NCBI GenBank assembly: GCA_040767925.1
Contig: JAXGNN010000001.1
Coordinates: 1,240,001 to 1,304,000 of the forward strand
Length of the DNA: 64,000 nt
Direction of reading: 5' to 3'
Source: Phil1 sp040767925
Lineage (GTDB): Bacteria; Bacillota; Clostridia; Christensenellales; CAG-138
The notes beneath the pieces are model-generated. The model worked only from the letters and a program-made list of their open reading frames with translations. It did no database searches and was not told the DNA's origin. Within the stretch, counting starts at the first letter, position 1. Each line of letters opens with the position of its first letter. A program made the translations under genes and the position numbers. Below, piece by piece: positions 55,442 to 63,735 of the stretch.

Positions 55442-57031
55442 ATGAACAAGGCCGAACAGACGCGCGTTGAAAGGCTCTACGCGCTTTTTGAGGAATACCG
55501 AAACGCCTACGCCGCGGAGTGGGAGCGGCTCGACAAATGCGAGCGCCTCTACCGCGGCGCGCACTGGGAGGATGTGCCCGTGAAGGACGCGAACGAGCCG
55601 CGCCCCGTGACGCCCATCATCCAATCCACGGTGGAGAACATCCGCGCGGACCTCATGGATCAGCTTCCCGAGGCGGTCGTCACCGCCGACGCGCCGGAAA
55701 ACGGCGCGGTCGCCGAGGCGCTCACGGCGCTCCTCGCCGAAAACCACCGCAGGGGCCGCTTCGAGAAGGAATACGCGAACCTGCTGCACGACCTCGCCGT
55801 GGGCGGTTACATGGTGATGGAAACGGGCTACGACGAGAGCGAGAACAACGGCCTCGGCGCGGCGTTCATCCGCCACGCGGACGCGCACAACGTGCTCTTC
55901 GACCCGCTTGCGGCGGACATACAGGATTCCCGCGCCGTCTTCAAGCTCGCCCCCTATCCCGAGGAATGGTTCCGCGCGCATTTTTCCAAAAAGTTTGAGG
56001 AGATGGTTTCCGATCCCGTGACGATCGTGCCGCGGCGCGACGGATACCTCAACCGCGGCAACGGGAACGAACTGCTCCTTCTCGAGTGCTGGGAGCGCGA
56101 GTACGACCCCGAACTTCGCATCCATCGCGTGCACATGGCGAAGCTCGCGGGCGGCGTACTGCTCGAGGACAGCCGGGAGCTGAAGCCCGAGGGCTATTTC
56201 GCGCACGGGCGCTACCCGTTCGTCGTGACGCCGCTCTTCACGAGGAAGGGCACCGCGCTCGGCTACGGCTTCGCGGACATGTTCGAAACGCAGCAGCGCT
56301 ACTCCGACAAGCTCGACCAGATCATTTTAAAAAACGCGCTCATGGCCTCGCACAACAAGCTCCTTGTCACGGGCGCTTCCGGCTTCGACGTGGACGACCT
56401 TCGCGACTGGTCGCGCGAGGTGCACCGAGGGGACAGCCTCGGCGGCGTGACGTGGTTCCCCACCCCTCCCCTGCCCGCCTACGTCGCGGGCTTCGCCCGC
56501 GCCATCCGCGACGGCGTAAAGGAGGAATCCGGCGCGACGGACTTCTCCCGCGGGGAGACCTACGGCGGCGTGACGGCGGCGGCCGCCATCGCCGCGCTGC
56601 AGGAGGCCTCCGGCAAGCGCGCGCGCATGGTGGCGCGCGTGGCGCACGGCGCGTTCGAGGAGGCGGTGCGCATGGAAATCGAGGTGGAGCGCGAGTTCTG
56701 CGCCTTCCCGCGGACGGTGAAGCTGCAGAACGGCAAAACGGCCTCCTTCTCGGGCGAGGACATGTACGTTCTCACGGGGCTCAAAAACCGCCTGCCCATC
56801 GAATTCGCCGTCACCGTGAAGGCGCAGCGCGAGAACCGCTTCACGGTTGCCGCGCACAACGAAACCGTCATGGGGCTCGTGCGCCTCAATATGATTTCGC
56901 CGGACGTCGGCCTCGAGCTCATGATGTTCGAGGGTAAGCGGCAGGCGCTCGACATGATGAAGCGCAGGACGGCCGCAATGGGCAGCCAGTTGACCGCAAA
57001 CCGGCCGACGGAATCGCCGGGTGCGTTTTAG
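55442..57031 (+). CDS. Phage portal protein
   Basis: A 529-residue portal subunit forming the dodecameric DNA gateway. Conserved blocks include LYRGAHWEDVPVKDANEPRP, TPIIQSTVENIRADLMDQLP, HDLAVGGYMVMETGYDESEN, FADMFETQQRYSDKLDQIIL and SGATDFSRGETYGGVTAAAA; they resemble P22-like and other podoviral portals, in line with the N4-gp56 capsid and gp10-like hub at 33-48 kb. AAAGGAGGATATTGAA precedes the ATG. It is the last gene of the block; no head protease follows. Confidence 0.85.
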   Translation: MNKAEQTRVERLYALFEEYRNAYAAEWERLDKCERLYRGAHWEDVPVKDANEPRPVTPIIQSTVENIRADLMDQLPEAVVTADAPENGAVAEALTALLAENHRRGRFEKEYANLLHDLAVGGYMVMETGYDESENNGLGAAFIRHADAHNVLFDPLAADIQDSRAVFKLAPYPEEWFRAHFSKKFEEMVSDPVTIVPRRDGYLNRGNGNELLLLECWEREYDPELRIHRVHMAKLAGGVLLEDSRELKPEGYFAHGRYPFVVTPLFTRKGTALGYGFADMFETQQRYSDKLDQIILKNALMASHNKLLVTGASGFDVDDLRDWSREVHRGDSLGGVTWFPTPPLPAYVAGFARAIRDGVKEESGATDFSRGETYGGVTAAAAIAALQEASGKRARMVARVAHGAFEEAVRMEIEVEREFCAFPRTVKLQNGKTASFSGEDMYVLTGLKNRLPIEFAVTVKAQRENRFTVAAHNETVMGLVRLNMISPDVGLELMMFEGKRQALDMMKRRTAAMGSQLTANRPTESPGAF

Positions 57032-57039
57032 GTAGGGGC

Positions 57040-57325
57040 GGATTCCATATCCGCCCGGTTCTTTCCGGATCCGGGGACAGTTCCGCGCGACAGAGGGTGA
57101 TATTCCTTCGAGCGGGAGCGCCGCTATAAGGAAGCGGCAAGCGACGAAACCCGCCGCAGGACTGTTCCCGCCGCACCGAACCCCGCCGCGGGTGAGGGTT
57201 TCATTTCCTCTCGGGTCGCCGGGGACAGTTCTGCCCTTTTTCGCCCATCCATCTTCCTGACGGCGTCTTACGGGTTCCGTCGCACAGCGCCCTCCCGCAC
57301 GCAGAACCGTCCCCGAAACGCATAC
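57040..57325. repeat. Cluster of REP-like palindromic elements
   Basis: GGGGCGGAT/ATCCGCCC hairpin (57037-57058), then GGGGACAGTT, GGACTGTTCCC, GGGGACAGTTCTGCC and AGAACCGTCCCC. No gene is visible in this 360-bp interval. Same elements as 25150-25245 and 35268-35282. Confidence 0.65.
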
Positions 57326-57328
57326 GAA

Positions 57329-57359
57329 AGCGGCCCTCGCTTTTCAGCGGAGGCCGCTC
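57329..57359 (-). terminator. Terminator of the first surface-protein gene
   Basis: Minus strand AGCGGCCTCCGCT / AGCG-A-GGGCCGCT followed by TTCG; imperfect stem, short T run. Confidence 0.6.
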
Positions 57360-57390
57360 TTGCTGATCGAACGTTCAACGGAGGGATTGC

Positions 57391-58572
57391 TTACGCGCGG
57401 ACCTTTTTGACGGTCACGACCGCGGCGGCGGCGAGCGCGAGAACGATCATCGCGAAGCCGACCACGGTGGAAGCGTCACCGGTCTGCGGGGGCGCGACCG
57501 ACGGGTTTACGACGGCCGGATAGCCCGCTGGGAAGACGACGGTCGCCTTGTTGGAGAATTTCGGGAGAAGGTTCGCGATGATGAGTTCCTCGTTCATATA
57601 CTTGACGGAGCCGTCCCACTTGAAGCCGAGCGAGCCCATGAAGAAGTCGTACATCTCCTTGAGATCGGCATAATCGTCGTCCCCCTCCTGGACGGAGACG
57701 CCGAGGGCTTTAAACGCGATCCTGCCGTTCGCGTCGAGGAACACCTGGTAAGGGGGGGTTTCCTCGAGGAAGGAGAAGAGGCTTCCAAGGAAGATGCGTT
57801 GGATCTTATCGTTGTCGTCGACGTCGAAAATCAGCGCGTACGGCTCTTCACCCATAACCAGATACTGACCCATAAACATATACTCGCCGAATTCCGTTAA
57901 GTCGGCAAACGTATAGGCCGCTACGAGCACTTTGGACTGATAGATGTAGAGCGGATTGGGGGGTATAACGGCAGAGGCGGCAAGCTGCGGCTGCTCCTGG
58001 TTCATGCTCCACAGGCCGGTCTTGAGGGAAACCTCCACGCTCGCGACGACCTCCTTGTCCGACGCGGCGGCGAACACGAACATGGCCTCGATATCCACGG
58101 GCTTATCTTCGAGCCAAACCGGGAAACTGACGCTGAACACGTTCTTGTCTGCCGGGTCGAGCGGGTTGAGCGCGGGATAGTAGTTCACATCGTCAGCCAG
58201 CAAGTCGACCTCCGCGACGGCCTTCACGTTGGTGATGGTGTAGGTCACCGTCAGCATGATGTACTCGAACAGCACATCCGGGTAGAGCGCCTGTGCGTCG
58301 TCGTACGAAGGAAGCGTCACCTGGAAATGCACGCGGCCGAGCGTGTCCTTCACGATGCCCTTCTTATCGTCCCACTTGGCGAAATACCTGCCGTCCGCGG
58401 CATAGCCGGAAGAAGCGGAGGCGTAATACTCATACTTCTCGGCGCTGAGGACAAAGTCCTCATAATCCCCGGGTTTGGGCTCGGGCTTGTCCCAGCCGGA
58501 GGCGGCGAGCGCGGGCAAAGCGAGCGCGAAGGCCATGGCGAACACCAGGATGGCGGCAAAGATCCTCTTCAT
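57391..58572 (-). CDS. Secreted surface protein with PPQTGD sorting-like end, paralogue 1
   Basis: A 393-residue exported protein. Signal peptide FAAILVFAMAFALALPALAA; a domain of unknown function (YEDFVLSAEKYEYYASASSG, RVHFQVTLPSYDDAQALYPD, VKAVAEVDLLADDVNYYPAL); and a C-terminal sorting-type signal PPQTGD, a hydrophobic helix (VVGFAMIVLALAAAAVV) and basic tail (KKVRA), so it is probably anchored by a sortase accepting PQTG motifs. It is about 85% alike to the next gene, differing mainly around residues 245-300. Own promoter, long leader and terminator. Confidence 0.8.
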   Translation of the reverse strand: MKRIFAAILVFAMAFALALPALAASGWDKPEPKPGDYEDFVLSAEKYEYYASASSGYAADGRYFAKWDDKKGIVKDTLGRVHFQVTLPSYDDAQALYPDVLFEYIMLTVTYTITNVKAVAEVDLLADDVNYYPALNPLDPADKNVFSVSFPVWLEDKPVDIEAMFVFAAASDKEVVASVEVSLKTGLWSMNQEQPQLAASAVIPPNPLYIYQSKVLVAAYTFADLTEFGEYMFMGQYLVMGEEPYALIFDVDDNDKIQRIFLGSLFSFLEETPPYQVFLDANGRIAFKALGVSVQEGDDDYADLKEMYDFFMGSLGFKWDGSVKYMNEELIIANLLPKFSNKATVVFPAGYPAVVNPSVAPPQTGDASTVVGFAMIVLALAAAAVVTVKKVRA

Positions 58573-58659
58573 AAAAACGGCTCTCCTCGAATTTAAAATG
58601 ACCGGCGCGCCGCCGGAGGGTTTCGTGGGATGATGTGACAATAACTGCATATTTTTTAT

Positions 58660-58688
58660 ATCGTAACATCGCCGGTTTAGGTTGTCAA
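58660..58688 (-). promoter_or_regulatory. Promoter of surface-protein paralogue 1
   Basis: Minus strand TTGACA (58688-58683), 17 bp, TACGAT (58665-58660), followed by a leader of about 80 nt. Confidence 0.75.
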
Positions 58689-58740
58689 CAATTTGTGAAC
58701 CCTTTTTCATATGCGAACCGCTGCCCGCCGGCGGAAAGAG

Positions 58741-58769
58741 AGCGGCCTCCGCCATTCGGCGGGGCCGCT
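58741..58769 (-). terminator. Terminator of surface-protein paralogue 2
   Basis: Minus strand AGCGGCCCCGCC-GAAT-GGCGGAGGCCGCT followed by CTCTTT. Confidence 0.75.
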
Positions 58770-58803
58770 CTTGCCAATCGGGTGATCCCAACAGGGGAAT
58801 TGC

Positions 58804-59967
58804 TTACGCGCGGACCTTTTTGACGATCACGACCGCGGCGGCGGCGAGCGCGAGAACGATCATCGCGAAGCCGACCGCGGTGGAAGCGTCACCGGTCTGC
58901 GGGGGCGCGACCGACGGATTTACGACGGCCGGATAGCCCGCCGGGAAGACGACGGTCGCCTTGCTGGAGAATTTCGGCAGAAGGTTCGCGATGATGAGCT
59001 CCTCGTTCATGTACTTGGTGGTGCCGTCCCACTTGAAGCCGAGCGAACCCATGAAGAAATCGTACATTTTCTTGAGATCGGCATAATCATCATCCCCCTC
59101 CTGGACGGAGACGTCGAGGTATTTAAACGCGATCCTGCCGTTCACATCGAGGAACACCTGATAATAATCATAGCCGTATCCGGATCCTGAAACAGGAGAA
59201 ACGTAAATGCGCTGAATCCTGTCGTCGTCGTCGACATCGAATATCAGGGCGTTGCCCTCTTCATCCACGAACAGAAACTCGCCGTAAGCCGCGTCCGAAC
59301 CGAACGTATATGCCGCCATGAGCGTCTTAGACTGGTAGATATAGTGCGGATTGGGGGGTATAACGATAGAGGCGGCAAGCTGCGGCTGCTCCTGGTTCAT
59401 GCTCCACAGGCCGGTCTTGAGGGAAACCTCCACGCTCGCGACGACCTCCTTGTCCAACGCGGCGGCGAACACGAACATGGCCTCGATATCCACGGGCTCT
59501 TCTTCAAGCCCAACCGGGAAACTGACGCTGAACACGTTCTTGTCAGCCGGATCGAGAGAATTGAGCGCGGGGTAGTAGTTCACATCGTCGGCGAGCAGGT
59601 CGACCTCCGCGACGGCCTTCACGTTGGTGATGGTGTAGGTCACCGTCATGAAGATGCCCTCGAACATCACGTTCGGGTAGAGCGCCTTCGCGTCGTCGTA
59701 CGAAGGAAGCGTCACCTGGAAATGAACGCGGCCGAGCGTGTCCTTCACGATGCCCTTCTTGTCGTCCCACCTGGCGAAATACCTGCCGTCGGCGGGATAG
59801 CCGGAGGAAGCGGAGGCGTAATACTCATACTTCTCGGCGCTGAGGACAAAGTCCTCATAATCCCCGGGTTTGGGCTCGGGCTTGTCCCAGCCGGAGGCGG
59901 CGAGCGCGGGCAAAGCGAGCGCGAAGGCCATGGCGAACACCAGGATGGCGGCAAAGATCCTCTTCAT
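58804..59967 (-). CDS. Secreted surface protein with PPQTGD sorting-like end, paralogue 2
   Basis: A 387-residue paralogue of the preceding gene, with the same signal peptide and same PPQTGD-helix-KKVRA end. It is nearly identical except for the variable block around residues 240-300 (ADLTEF... in paralogue 1, GSDAAYGEFLFVDEEGNALI here) where a short loop is missing. Each copy keeps its own promoter and leader of identical design, so it is a tandem duplication of the whole transcription unit. Function unknown, likely cell-surface. Confidence 0.8.
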   Translation of the reverse strand: MKRIFAAILVFAMAFALALPALAASGWDKPEPKPGDYEDFVLSAEKYEYYASASSGYPADGRYFARWDDKKGIVKDTLGRVHFQVTLPSYDDAKALYPNVMFEGIFMTVTYTITNVKAVAEVDLLADDVNYYPALNSLDPADKNVFSVSFPVGLEEEPVDIEAMFVFAAALDKEVVASVEVSLKTGLWSMNQEQPQLAASIVIPPNPHYIYQSKTLMAAYTFGSDAAYGEFLFVDEEGNALIFDVDDDDRIQRIYVSPVSGSGYGYDYYQVFLDVNGRIAFKYLDVSVQEGDDDYADLKKMYDFFMGSLGFKWDGTTKYMNEELIIANLLPKFSSKATVVFPAGYPAVVNPSVAPPQTGDASTAVGFAMIVLALAAAAVVIVKKVRA

Positions 59968-60053
59968 AGAAATGACTCCCCTCGAATTTAAAATAACCGG
60001 CACGCCGCCGGAGGGTTCCATGCTGATGTGACAAATAATGTATACTTAATATA

Positions 60054-60082
60054 ATCGTAACACCGCGGTTTCGGATTGTCAA
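60054..60082 (-). promoter_or_regulatory. Promoter of surface-protein paralogue 2
   Basis: Minus strand TTGACA (60082-60077), 17 bp, TACGAT (60059-60054); same hexamers and spacing as for paralogue 1. Confidence 0.75.
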
Positions 60083-60176
60083 CAATCTGTGAACTTCGCT
60101 TAAAAATCGCGGAGATTGCCGCTGCAGGCCGCATGATGATGCGAAATAGTAGATAATATATACGGTGCGCGGAGCA

Positions 60177-60205
60177 TTGAATCGACCAGCCCGGCGTGAT
60201 AAAAT
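60177..60205 (+). promoter_or_regulatory. Promoter of iorA-iorB-ptb
   Basis: TTGAAT (60177-60182), 17-bp spacer, TAAAAT (60200-60205), about 50 nt before iorA. Confidence 0.65.
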
Positions 60206-60258
60206 CAGGCTGGTATCATGGACTTATCTGAAATACGCATTCCGGAGGCACAGGGCGC

Positions 60259-62073
60259 ATGGAAAGAGAAATTATGAGCGGCAACGAGGCCGTCGCGCGC
60301 GGCGTGTACGAGGCGGGCTGCAGGGTCGCCTCGGCCTATCCCGGCACGCCGAGTACCGAAATGCTCGAGAACATCGGCGAAAAGTATAAAAACGACATCT
60401 ACTGCACCTGGGCTTCCAACGAGAAGACCGCGGTGGAGATCGCCTCCGGCGCGTCCATCGGCGGTGCGCGGGCCTTCGCCGCGATGAAGCACGTGGGCAT
60501 GAACGTCGCCGCCGACCCGATTTTCACCATGGCGTACATGGGCGTCAACGGCGGCTTCGTCTTCGTGAGCGCGGACGATCCCGGCTGCCACAGCTCGCAG
60601 AACGAGCAGGACAACCGCCTTTACGCCGCGCACGCGAAGATCGGCATGATGGAGCCTTCCGATTCTCAGGAGTGCAAGGACTATGCGAAGGCCGCGTTTG
60701 AACTTTCCGAGCGCTTCGACACGCTCATGATGCTTCGCATGACGACGCGCGTCTGCCATTCCAAGAGCATGGTGACGCTCGAACCGCGCGCGGACGTGCC
60801 CGTCAGAAAGTACGAGCGCCGCCCCGAGAAGTTCGCCATGCTGCCCGCCCACGCGCGCGCGCGCCACGTCGCGCGCGAGGCGCTGCTTCAAGAGCTTGAG
60901 GAATACGCCGACGACTGCCTCTTCAACCGCGTGGAGGCGGCCGAGGGCGAGAGCGGCATCGGCATCGTCACCTCCGGCGTCTGCTACCAGCACGCGAAGG
61001 AAGTGTTCGGCGGCGCGGCGCACTACCTCAAGCTCGGCCTCACCTATCCCCTGCCGCGAAAGCTCATCCGCACATTCTGCGCCAAACATAAAACCATACT
61101 TATTATCGAGGAAAACGACCCGTACCTCGAGAACGCCGTGCGCGCCGAGGGCTTCACAGGCTGCATCGGCAAGGAGAGGCTCCCCATCTGCGGCGAGCTC
61201 GACGCCCGCGTCATCCGCGACGCGTTTTCGCCGCTTTTTCCTTCTTTATTAAACGAATCTCCCGAGGGGTACGGCAAGGCCGAGGCCGCCGCCCCGCCGC
61301 GCCCCCCGGTGCTGTGCGCGGGCTGCCCGCACAGGGGCTTCTTCTACGCGGTGAGCCGCTATGTCAGCAAGCCCGCGGGCATCGTGCCCTGCGGGGACAT
61401 CGGCTGCTACACGCTGGGCATCAACGCGCCGCTCAACGCGCTCGATACGACGATCTGCATGGGCAGCGGCATCTCCTCCATCATCGGCATGGCGAAGGCG
61501 CTCGAGCTGCAGGGGGATAAGCGAAAGGCGCTCGGCTGCCTCGGCGACTCGACCTTCTTCCACAGCGGCATCGTGTCGCTCATCGACGCCGTGCACACGA
61601 ACGCCAACGTGATCGCCTGCATACTCGACAACTCCATCACCGCCATGACGGGCCACCAGGAGAACCCCGGCACCGAGAGGAACCTCATGGGCGAAGCCTC
61701 GCCCGTCGTCGACATCGAGCGCCTCGTGCTCGCCACGGGCATTTCCCCCGAGCGCGTGCGCGTGGTCGATCCGCTCGACCTCGCGGCGGTGCAGCAGGCG
61801 CTCGAGGAGGGGCTGAAAACACAAGGTCTTTTCGTCATCATCACCAAGCGGCCCTGCGCGCTCATCAAGGAGGTCATGCGCAGGAACGCGGGCAGGCACT
61901 GCCGGGTGGACCGCGACAAGTGCCGCAGTTGCAGGATGTGCCTCAGGATCGGCTGCCCCGCAATCGCCTTCGTGGAGGGCAAATCCGAAATCACGGACCC
62001 CGCCTCCTGCACGGGCTGCGGGCTCTGCATCCAGATGTGCAAATTCGACGCGATCGAAAGGGTGGGCGGCTGA
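60259..62073 (+). CDS. iorA: Indolepyruvate ferredoxin oxidoreductase, alpha subunit
   Basis: Oxidatively decarboxylates aryl pyruvates (from Trp, Phe, Tyr transamination) to aryl-acetyl-CoA, reducing ferredoxin. The 604-residue subunit has a pyruvate-binding domain (GNEAVARGVYEAGCRVASAY, PGTPSTEMLENI), a TPP-binding domain (PCGDIGCYTLG, GDSTFFHSGI, ILDNSITAMTGHQENPG) and two C-terminal 4Fe-4S motifs (CRSCRMCLRIGCP, CTGCGLCIQMCKFD). CCGGAGG lies 10 nt upstream. iorB starts one base after its stop. Confidence 0.95.
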   Translation: MEREIMSGNEAVARGVYEAGCRVASAYPGTPSTEMLENIGEKYKNDIYCTWASNEKTAVEIASGASIGGARAFAAMKHVGMNVAADPIFTMAYMGVNGGFVFVSADDPGCHSSQNEQDNRLYAAHAKIGMMEPSDSQECKDYAKAAFELSERFDTLMMLRMTTRVCHSKSMVTLEPRADVPVRKYERRPEKFAMLPAHARARHVAREALLQELEEYADDCLFNRVEAAEGESGIGIVTSGVCYQHAKEVFGGAAHYLKLGLTYPLPRKLIRTFCAKHKTILIIEENDPYLENAVRAEGFTGCIGKERLPICGELDARVIRDAFSPLFPSLLNESPEGYGKAEAAAPPRPPVLCAGCPHRGFFYAVSRYVSKPAGIVPCGDIGCYTLGINAPLNALDTTICMGSGISSIIGMAKALELQGDKRKALGCLGDSTFFHSGIVSLIDAVHTNANVIACILDNSITAMTGHQENPGTERNLMGEASPVVDIERLVLATGISPERVRVVDPLDLAAVQQALEEGLKTQGLFVIITKRPCALIKEVMRRNAGRHCRVDRDKCRSCRMCLRIGCPAIAFVEGKSEITDPASCTGCGLCIQMCKFDAIERVGG

Positions 62074-62074
62074 T

Positions 62075-62653
62075 ATGGCAAAGAGCATACTGCTCGTGGG
62101 CGTGGGCGGCCAGGGGACGATCCTCATCTCGAAAATACTCACCGCGGGCCTCATCGAGATGGGCTTTCAGGTGAAGATGAGCGAGATCCACGGCATGAGC
62201 CAGCGGGGCGGCAGCGTCACCACGCAGATCAAGTACGGCGACGTTGTTTACGCGCCGAACATCGGCCTCGCCGAGGCGGACACGGTCATTTCCTTCGAGA
62301 AGGCTGAGGCGCTGCGCGCGCTGCCTTACCTGAAAAAAGGCGGCACGCTCATTACGGACGAAAGGGAAATCCACCCGATCACCGTCCTCTCGGGCGCGGC
62401 GAGCTACCCGCACGACGCGATCGCGGCGCTAAAAAAGGTCGTCGACCCCGGCAAGCTCATCGTCATCCGCGCGGCGGAAACGGCCAAAGCGCTCGGCAAC
62501 ATCCGCGCGCAGAACATCGTGCTGCTCGGCGCGCTCGTCCGGGCATTGAAGCTCGAGGGCGTTGACTGGAAGGGGCTCGTCGCCCGATACGTCCCCGAGA
62601 AGGCGAAGGACATGAACCTCGCCGCGTTCGAAGCGGGCTACAACATGGAATAA
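62075..62653 (+). CDS. iorB: Indolepyruvate ferredoxin oxidoreductase, beta subunit
   Basis: A 192-residue gamma-type oxidoreductase subunit that completes the IorAB enzyme (GVGGQGTILISKILTAGLIE, MSEIHGMSQRGGSVTTQIKY, IGLAEADTVISFEKAEALRA). It lies 1 nt after iorA and 33 nt before ptb. The length is typical. Confidence 0.95.
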   Translation: MAKSILLVGVGGQGTILISKILTAGLIEMGFQVKMSEIHGMSQRGGSVTTQIKYGDVVYAPNIGLAEADTVISFEKAEALRALPYLKKGGTLITDEREIHPITVLSGAASYPHDAIAALKKVVDPGKLIVIRAAETAKALGNIRAQNIVLLGALVRALKLEGVDWKGLVARYVPEKAKDMNLAAFEAGYNME

Positions 62654-62686
62654 CCCCCCGGCGAGCGGGAGGATTGCGAGGCATCC

Positions 62687-63613
62687 ATGCATTTCAACTC
62701 CTATGAGGACATCGTTTCCGCCTGCCGCAAGCGCGCCGAGCGGCGCGTGATGGCCATCGCGGGCGCCGAGGACGCGCCCGTCATCGAGGCCGCGCTCCAC
62801 GCGTGGGACGAGGGCATCGCGGAGCCCATATTCGTGGGCAACGCGGCGAAGATCAAAGAACTCTTGCGCAGGGCCGGGCGCAACCCTTCGGCGTGCGGCG
62901 TCGTGCACGCGGAGGAAGCGCAGGAGGCGCAGCGCGCGGTCGAGCTCGTCAAGGACGGCAGCGCGAACCTGCTGATGAAGGGCTTCATCGAGACGCGGGA
63001 GCTTCTTCGCCCCGTGGTCGCCAAGGAGAACGACCTTCGCACCGGCAAGCTCATGAGCCATGTCGTCTTTTTCGGCGGCGTGCCCAACTGCAAGAAGCTC
63101 ATCATCAGCTCCGACGGCGGCATGGTCATGTATCCGACGCTCGAAGATAAGGTGGGCATCATCGAAAACGCCGTGGACACCCTGATCAAAATGGGCTACG
63201 CGAACCCGAGCGTCGCGGTGCTGTGCGCCATAGAGGCCGTGAACCCCAAGATGAAGGAATCGGTCGAGGCGGCCGAGCTTCGCCGGATGAACCTCGAGGG
63301 AACCATAAAAAACTGCACGGTGTACGGCCCCATCTCCTACGACATCGCCATGAACGCGGACATCGCGCGGCACAAGGGATACGACTGCCCGCACTGCGGC
63401 GATTTCGACGTGCTCATCACGCCCGACATGAACAGCGGCAACATAATGGGCAAATGCCTCATCGTCACCGCGAGCGCGAAGATGGCGGGCGTGATCGTGG
63501 GCGCGCGCGCGCCCATCGTGCTCACCTCGCGCGGCTCCTCCGCCGAGGAAAAGTTCAACTCCATCGCCATCGCCGCGCTGATGGCGGCGGGGACGAGGGC
63601 AATTGACAATTGA
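62687..63613 (+). CDS. ptb: Phosphate butyryltransferase
   Basis: Converts butyryl-CoA (or a branched or aryl-acyl-CoA) and phosphate to acyl-phosphate, which a kinase then uses to make ATP. The 308-residue protein shows the Pta/Ptb fold: SANLLMKGFIETRELLRPVV, LSHVVFFGGVPNCKKLIISS-like strands, DGGMVMYPTLEDKVGIIENA and DMNSGNIMGKCLIVTASAKM. In an operon with iorAB it could conserve energy from aryl-acyl-CoA; the substrate is inferred. Its last residues AIDN and the stop codon are encoded by a TGACAAT/TGATAAT heptamer pair. GGGAGGATTGCGAGGCATCC precedes the start. Confidence 0.9.
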   Translation: MHFNSYEDIVSACRKRAERRVMAIAGAEDAPVIEAALHAWDEGIAEPIFVGNAAKIKELLRRAGRNPSACGVVHAEEAQEAQRAVELVKDGSANLLMKGFIETRELLRPVVAKENDLRTGKLMSHVVFFGGVPNCKKLIISSDGGMVMYPTLEDKVGIIENAVDTLIKMGYANPSVAVLCAIEAVNPKMKESVEAAELRRMNLEGTIKNCTVYGPISYDIAMNADIARHKGYDCPHCGDFDVLITPDMNSGNIMGKCLIVTASAKMAGVIVGARAPIVLTSRGSSAEEKFNSIAIAALMAAGTRAIDN

Positions 63614-63624
63614 TAATTGAGAAT
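63604..63624. repeat. TGACAAT heptamer array across the ptb stop
   Basis: TGACAAT (63604-63610), TGATAAT (63611-63617), TGAGAAT (63618-63624). The TGA of the second unit is the stop codon of ptb. Confidence 0.8.
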
Positions 63625-63735
63625 ACTGAGTTAGCAGACCAAGTGCAACAGCAGTAGGGGAAAAAGGGAGTGACCCAGGAGGCAAGGCCTTGTAAAATGG
63701 GAGTTGCAAGACAAACCATAACAAGGAGGCGCCCG

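Noticed and set aside
63625..63735. Exact left inverted repeat of the IS30 element
   Set aside because: The right end is outside the window, so no pair can be matched and any boundary would be a guess.
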